Shown here: positions 58,943 to 64,000 of the stretch, piece by piece
How the letters are laid out: the number at the start of each line of letters is the position of its first letter
Numbering within the stretch: position 1 is the first letter of the stretch
From: Zygnema cylindricum
Taxonomy: Eukaryota > Streptophyta > Zygnematophyceae > Zygnematales > Zygnemataceae
Reading direction: 5' to 3'
Assembly (NCBI GenBank): GCA_037447655.1
Contig: JBBHKE010001954.1
Location: forward strand, 62,001 to 126,000
DNA: 64,000 bases
Position numbers and translations under genes: made by a program
The notes under the pieces: model-generated
What the model was told of the DNA's origin: nothing
Databases searched by the model: none
Seen by the model: the letters and a program-made list of their open reading frames with translations, nothing else

Positions 58943-61900
58943 TCAAAGAGGTTCCCTTCGAACAAGGAAGGCAGTTAAACTCCCTTGTTTTGAGTCTGGA
59001 GCCTTTTGCCGCTTGACGGAACTTGGTCCGTCAGACTTTCTCCGTTTTTGTGTTGAAGGCTGGTTTTGGTTTTTCTCCTTCTTTTGATTCGGAGGAGCCT
59101 CCTTTTGTTTTTTCTGCTCCTGGGCAATGGCATCCTTGTGTTAGAGTCTAATAATTCATCAAGAGGACGTAGACAGTGACAGTTTGTCAAGACAATGTTA
59201 AAAGAGTCTGTTAAGTCGATGTTAAAAGTTTGGCCTCCACTATCTGCGCTAATCACATACATTCAAAAGTTTACTTGAAAAACGACACTATTAATAACAT
59301 CACAAAATGTTAATAGTATTTCAAGAGGCATGTCGTTAAACGACTGCCCCGATGACCCGAAAAAATAACAGCAAAGGGACACAAACCCACAAAGGACCAC
59401 AGAAAGCAATGCGACAAAAACGTCCATGTGATTGTCCAGTGAAACCGTGAGCAAAAAAATTTCGCAATATTAATAAGTGGCGAATTACTATCTATAGAAT
59501 TTGAATAACCAAGCTTCTATAGTGTTTTAAATGTTTCCACACGGTCAAAAACGGGCGCATCCGTCAATAATGGAATGTTACAGTCACATAACATAACCGG
59601 CAAAAGTTAAAATAGGCCTAGTTAAGTATTAGCTTTTCATCTTCCAGTAGACATTGGTTACTTATTTCGTTAGCAAATCAGGGTATAAAAGAAACTTTTT
59701 CAATTCTAACGCCAGTATAGACTTGGAAATATTATTATTTGTCACATGATTGAGGTTTTGAAAGAAGAGAGCACGTCAGGTTCACTGTTTGTTCACTTTT
59801 GTCCTTCTCGGCTGACATCAAAATAGTGATAGGTGTAATAAAAAGCAAACGGCACAAATTACCTGTGTACTCCAGACGTTTTCCAAGTGCTGAACAGGTA
59901 TCTCCACGGTGTCATCAACTGCTAGACTCCTGAATCATTCCAAACATAGCTGGTGAGCATGCGGGAACTATCATACCTTGGTCAGCTAAATTATGTGCAA
60001 AGCGTCATTCAACAAATATGGCCCACTCAGCAACCGTAACAATCACTGCTCAAAGAGAAAGTTGTTAAGATGGTGTCAAATTAAGGGCAAAAACAAATCC
60101 TATTTTGCATCTTGTCACTCTGCCTCTCTTTCTTTAATTGGCTCATGGGTTATGTACCCTAAACCACTAAAGAACATTGGCGTTAAAATGTCTTATCACT
60201 TTTCTAAAGAATAAATTTGCTTCAAAGTTACGCTGTGCTAGGAGTTCATACTCGTATACCAATCCCAATCCCAAGTATTCCTACATCTAGAGTTCTCTAA
60301 GTAAAACTTGTCGTGACCACATCATCAAGTCCATGATTCTTTGCAGCTATTCCAAGAAAATTGCATATGCTTTTGAAATATTATCGTGCATATGCCTTGG
60401 TGAGCATTTGGAGGTTAGAAAACGTTGTACAAAGTCATTCTACCCATGTCTGATCACTCGTGAAGATGTCACTTAAGCACTTGAACAAGTTAATCCTCTG
60501 GTTATACATTACATGTACAACAAAGATGCATAATATTCTTACCTCTTGCTATTCCCCACCACACAGATCTTTTCCTGAGACTCCTGGAAAGTTTTGGTGG
60601 GAAGATTGTTGTCATGTCGTCTGCGCCCTGCCATCCTCCAAGTAGCCTCATCTTCTATAATAACCTCATCTTCTATAGCATCTTCAGTCGGGCTAGAGTA
60701 AGCCAGGCTTCTGTTATCAACATTCACACAGCTCGGTTCCTTCTCTTCCGTCCTTGGCATCAGTTCTGGTTTTAGTTTTGCTAAACCTCCTGAAGTTGAA
60801 GATGTTTTCCTTTCGATGTTTTCCTTTCCGTTGATTGTCTGCTGAAATTGTTGGTTGACTTGTGTAGGGACACCAGACATTTGACATGCGTTTTTTGTTA
60901 TTTTACGTGCAGTAATCTCCAAGGGTGGGAAAATTGGATCAAAACTATCGTCCGGGGATTTAAGCCATTTGTTTATTTGAGATGCCTTTGGATGAGATTG
61001 CCCTTGTGACATGTTTTTGGGAAACGCTGCAATTAGACCTCTTAAAAGTGCTCTCAATAGCCTATCTTTTGGTCTTTCACAAGATTTGCTGCAATCGTCA
61101 ACCTTTTTTCTCAGAGTCTGCAAATAGGTTTCTTGCTGAGGAGTTCTCTGCAACACAGCAACAAATAAAAAGTGTTAAGTTGAAAGACTTTTGCAGCCAC
61201 TGCTCAATGTATAAACAAGGTCCGCAAAAAGTTGAATAGCCTCATAAACTTTTCTAATCGACATTTGAAGCAGTTACATGTCAGTCAGCCCCGTCAACTC
61301 TGGCTGATATATTAACATAGCAAAAATGATAAAATCATCTCCATGTACACACTTTCAAATGATTGACGCCTCGTGCCAACCTCCAGAAATGGAATAGAGG
61401 TGCATTTCGTACCTCTGTAGCTGAAGCGGTGATGGACACGTCTGCAAGAAGTTTCTCTACTTCATTCCTTTCAACTTCTGCTTCCTGGAATTTGCCCTTG
61501 AAGCAGAGAACCTCATCTTCCCTGCAAACAAGGAAACGTGTCTGCTCTTGCTAAGCTTTACAAATGAGAAAACATACTTGTTTTCCAAACAAAAGTTCAG
61601 CGTGGCCATTGCCATAAAGAATGTGTAAAGCTGGTAGCCTACATCTACAGGACGTCTAAAGGTTCCCCTCTGGTACAAAATGCCATGCCAGCTATCCTAT
61701 TTCACAGGGATTCTACAGATCCCTGATCCCTGTTTTTTTGTTTTTTTCTCTTTCTTCTTTCTCTCTTTCTGTTTTTTGTTTGCAGACCAACACACCTTTA
61801 CAATTTTAGATGCTTCGTATACATTCTGTTTGAGGAAACAAACGCTTGATCAACTTCTACATGATTGCAAACTCAAAATGGAAGTACAAAGCTTAAAACG

Positions 61901-63799
61901 AGAATTGAAGGCATATTTGGAAGCTGGACTTCTGCAAGCGAGTGTAGATTTCAAGAACATACATGATTTTGGTGAAAGCACTGTGACCATGGCGATGTGC
62001 TCCAATGAGAAGCTGCCTATCAGCTTCAGCATCCCACCAAGATGGTAACCTATCGTGCCACCTGTGCAGTTTCAACAGGATACCAAGAAATCAGCGCAAG
62101 CCATGGTGGACTGCTCAGAAAAACTACTCCAGACTAGCATCGGTGGAATCTTGTGCACCACTTGTTTGCAAAGGGCCCTTATGATCCATCTGCCTTATTT
62201 ATGTAGTAAGTTGCAGCATAGACTGCCATGTGGACGGCGAATATCTGGTTTCACTCTCTCCATCCTTATAAAGCTAATTAATTCTCAAACTGCATGCATA
62301 AAGTAGTACAAAGGGTTGAAGCATGAACTGATCGCTGCAAGGTTTGCAGACAAGTGGCAAAGAATGCACGGATAAATTTAAAGCCTTGCACGATAGAAGT
62401 GTGATACTCGAACAAAAAATAGAAAATATACCTCACTTAAGTTCATAAAAATGTGTCCAGAGTTGAAAATTCTGAAACATTTATTGGGCAGCAACGCATG
62501 GAAACAAATTATTGGCCTGGATCAATTGGCATAAGTTAATGACAACTGATCACATCAGTTTATTATATTTCATAGAAACTTTACACTCATAATCAGAATT
62601 AATTAAAAGAATCACTACCAAGCAAAAATGTGTCATCTTGAGGTGTTAGCGCATGTGACCTTTTTAAATTCACTTGAGGAAGTCCAGCAGTAACTGCTTC
62701 CGCCAAAAGTTTTCGTTCATTTAATTGTGCAAGAAACCTACAATATCCACTCAAGTAGAAGCAGAAACGATAATCATAAGGTAAGTCAATCGTTAGAGAC
62801 TCAAAACCCACTCACGCATTTAGTGTTCTTTCTGTTGTATGCATGCTCAACAAATATAACGAGCTGTTTTCATCACACACAAGACTTCTTACTCTTTACT
62901 TTTTTGAGTTTCCTTTACATTCAGACCTTTCCGGTGTTATTTTTTTGCATCTAGCCCCTTAAACAATATGTTCTTTTTGCTTGAATCACTTGTACTTTCA
63001 AGATCATAAAAAATGGTTCAAAGTTGCAAAATATCTCGCAACAAGCAAAAACTTTTTGGAAAACGTAGTATTTACACTAAAGATTCATCGACAGAAACCA
63101 AAACAAACTCTGATGTTGCAAGTCATCGACCTTACATTAACACATCAAAACGAAAGACCTTGATTTGAGAATAAACATGACGCTCAATTCAAAATGGCAG
63201 ACACATTCGCATCAATTATACAGCTGCTAATGAAGGGCATCTGGCAACCATCAGCATTTTTCTATTTATGGATACTAAGCAGAAAAACATCGCAACTAAG
63301 CTTTCAGTGATACACTGTCGTAGAGGACTGAAATTATGTTGGTACCAAACAATAGCTGTGCTTCCCACATGGAAAAAGAAGCAAGCATCTCGAAAACAAC
63401 TGACGACAGTTACTTACCCGTGGCATTCAGCTTTCATCTTTTCCTTGAATTGAGTGGACTCCATCAGCCTGCTAACACATTGAGGAATTTTTACAGTACT
63501 TTGGCTGCAGATCCTCTCTTCTTTGGTTTCACCGACATTTTCTGACTCCACTTCGTTTTGCAGTTTATTACAAACTTCCCTAGCTTGCCCAATAGTCATT
63601 GCACCTTGTTGGGCTTTATCAGTGCCAGAGGAAGACGAACTTTGCTGGAGAATTGCCCCCTGGGCCAATAGTTTATCCCCAAGGGCAGATCGAGAAACTT
63701 CAAGTTTCATCTCTTGGCACATCTTGATGTAGGCATCAACGACCTCTTCGACATTTTCCAAGGCCCTGTGCTCAAGATTCGCCTCCTTCCTAACTTGCT
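58943..63799 (-). CDS. Coiled-coil protein with lysine-rich tail and PIP-box-like C-terminus (5' end missing)
   Basis: Exons in transcription order: 63799-63418, 62737-62660, 61521-61413, 61147-60543, 59929-59863 and 59134-58943. Phases agree at every junction, giving about 477 residues; the first listed exon begins at an acceptor, so earlier exons lie outside the window. The protein is Glu/Lys/Gln-rich and helical (LENVEEVVDAYIKMCQEMKL; KFQEAEVERNEVEKLLADV), with a Ser/Gln linker and a basic helix (RLLRALLRGLIAAFP). An acidic patch (IEDEVIIEDEATW) is followed by a Lys/Gln-rich basic tail. The last residues contain QGSLTAFL, close to the PCNA-interacting QxxLxxF[F/Y] pattern, 7 residues from the end. 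I do not recognise the family. Nuclear localisation and PCNA contact are inferences from the tail. Confidence 0.65.
61680..62048 (+). other. Plus-strand open frame inside an intron of the minus-strand gene
   Basis: A 122-codon frame whose second half is helix-like (QTLDQLLHDCKLKMEVQSLK), preceded by a plausible acceptor (TTGTTTGCAG at 61785). It lies antisense within intron 61522-62659. No homologue or donor is recognised, so it could be a small antisense exon or chance. Confidence 0.15.
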
Positions 63800-64000
63800 C
63801 TGCACCCACCAATGTGTAGCAATGTTAAGCAACTTGCCGTACTTGTGCTTGTCAAAGGCACAATAACATGGACGGGAGGGATGTGAAGAAAAATGCAGCT
63901 AAATGGGCTTCAGTGTCGCCTCAACAATAGATGACTTCTCTAAAATCAAGAGATGGCTTTTAGTTGAATGATTTTGCCCGTACTTGTCATTTCAGAAAGT

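Noticed and set aside
58975-59262. Alternative frame of the terminal minus-strand exon (Arg-rich, ending TQNKGV)
   Set aside because: Including the intermediate exon 59929-59863 sets phase 0, which gives the Lys-rich tail with the PIP-like end instead.

Overview
This is intron-rich, AT-rich nuclear DNA from a eukaryote. Genes run from 2 to 18 kb with up to 26 small exons. Introns are mostly GT-AG with pyrimidine-rich acceptors, and two are GC-AG. Protein-coding DNA alternates with short inverted-repeat transposons and a non-LTR retrotransposon. Gene content (an ELAPOR/EIG121 homologue, an ARMH3 homologue, WWE/PARP-like proteins) together with a plant/algal-looking non-LTR element suggests an alga or other protist. 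The sequence alone does not let me name the lineage.

Layout. 1-4.9 kb is a transposon graveyard: two inverted copies of a TA-flanked 926-bp element and several palindromic MITEs. 4.9-7.4 kb holds a plus-strand gene with two WWE domains and a PARP-like ADP-ribosyltransferase domain that is broken by a frameshift. 7.5-11.9 kb has no convincing gene but contains a hAT-type MITE with clear 8-bp target duplications. 11.97-30.46 kb is a 26-exon plus-strand gene for an ELAPOR-like type I membrane protein (about 1,111 aa). 30.2-37.35 kb is a tandem duplication with an exact 1,800-bp offset. It covers the facing 3' ends of ELAPOR and of the next gene, and a 3.5-kb non-LTR retrotransposon has inserted in the second copy. 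37.2-42.87 kb is a minus-strand gene for a coiled-coil protein with a possible double-RWD C-terminus (kinetochore-like candidate). A 1.6-kb divergent intergenic region separates it from a plus-strand ARMH3-like gene (44.4-52.4 kb). 53-55 kb has several 5'-truncated minus-strand relatives of the retrotransposon. 56.6-57.0 kb encodes a second, single-WWE protein paralogous to the first. 58.9-63.8 kb is the 3' part of a minus-strand coiled-coil gene ending in a lysine-rich tail with a PIP-box-like motif; its 5' end lies beyond the window.

The genes do not form an operon or an obvious pathway. ELAPOR-like and ARMH3-like both belong to families working in Golgi/endosomal trafficking, and the two minus-strand coiled-coil genes look nuclear (kinetochore/chromatin-like), but the grouping is probably incidental. 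All exon models were built by eye from splice signals, reading-frame continuity and recalled family features. No alignment or database search was run.
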